Below, one piece after another: positions 63,844 through 64,000 of a DNA stretch of 64,000 bases. A model generated the notes under the pieces. The model was not told the origin of the DNA and ran no database searches. It saw only the letters and a list, made by a program, of their open reading frames with translations. A program made the translations under genes and the position numbers. The stretch's first letter is position 1; every line of letters begins with the position of its first letter. Source of the DNA: Opisthorchis felineus (taxonomy: Eukaryota > Platyhelminthes > Trematoda > Opisthorchiida > Opisthorchiidae); the NCBI GenBank assembly GCA_004794785.1, contig SJOL01004250.1, positions 150,210 to 214,209 on the forward strand, given 5' to 3'.

Positions 63844-64000
63844 CAAACCGTCACGAAGAGACTGGACCTTACCGTGGTGTGACGGTTTGCGCACCTCAGC
63901 GACCCATTGAGCTATACTGGGGGGTGTCCCCGCGACACTCACAGAGTCTCTCATACCAGGTTGGTCAATGGTTAGAGGTCTGACGAACACAGTCTCCTGG
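63844..64000 (+). repeat. Repeat R6, copy 2, cut by the window end
   Basis: Resembles 22020-22150 upstream of LINE B. It may be the start of another LINE or SINE continuing beyond the window. The minus strand contains a tRNA-like A box (tagctcaatggg). Confidence 0.6.

Overview
This window is eukaryotic and most likely from a parasitic flatworm. A tapeworm of the Diphyllobothriidea (Spirometra, Dibothriocephalus or Schistocephalus type) is my best guess. The basis is intron-rich genes, many decayed RTE-like LINEs, a Ty3/Gypsy element, and a tRNA-derived SINE whose spurious translation (…[13 protein letters not shown]…) I remember from annotated tapeworm proteomes. That last point is memory, not a search. 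No bacterial-style operons, CRISPR arrays or canonical tRNA/rRNA genes were seen.

Two genuine protein-coding genes can be reconstructed. The first is a plus-strand Bloom-syndrome-type RecQ helicase (BLM). Twenty coding exons run from the ATG at 16124 to the stop at 56910. Every intron phase closes and the product is about 1144 residues. It has an N-terminal helical dimerisation region, all the RecQ helicase motifs, the zinc-binding subdomain, the winged helix, an HRDC domain and a basic tail. The second is a minus-strand, two-exon GID8 gene (63434 to 58762, about 278 residues, LisH-CTLH-CRA), a subunit of the GID/CTLH ubiquitin-ligase complex. The two genes converge: about 1.85 kb separates their stop codons. 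Both have a splice-acceptor-like polypyrimidine tract and AG a few bases before the start codon, which fits a 5'UTR intron or spliced-leader trans-splicing.

Region by region: 1-16.1 kb is repeat-rich intergenic DNA. It holds a 724-base assembly gap, a PHD-like ORF fragment touching the gap, LINE remnants on both strands, a broken cut-and-paste transposase and SINE copies. 16.1-56.9 kb is BLM. Introns 1, 2 and 4 are only 55-70 bp, whereas intron 5 is 10.7 kb and carries an antisense Gypsy element with both LTRs and a 5-bp target duplication, followed by two sense LINE copies. Introns 7, 8, 11, 12, 13, 15, 17 and 18 carry further SINEs, solo LTRs and LINE pieces. 56.9-63.4 kb holds a LINE scrap and GID8 with a 3.8-kb intron. 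The last 160 bp are the beginning of a repeat also present next to the intron-5 LINE.

Functionally, BLM is expected to unwind recombination and replication intermediates in the nucleus, and GID8 to scaffold a ubiquitin ligase. Their adjacency has no evident functional meaning. The repeats record successive insertions: LINEs are most decayed, SINEs and LTRs are nested in them, and the Gypsy element is relatively recent (about 7 mismatches over 174 bp between its LTRs).
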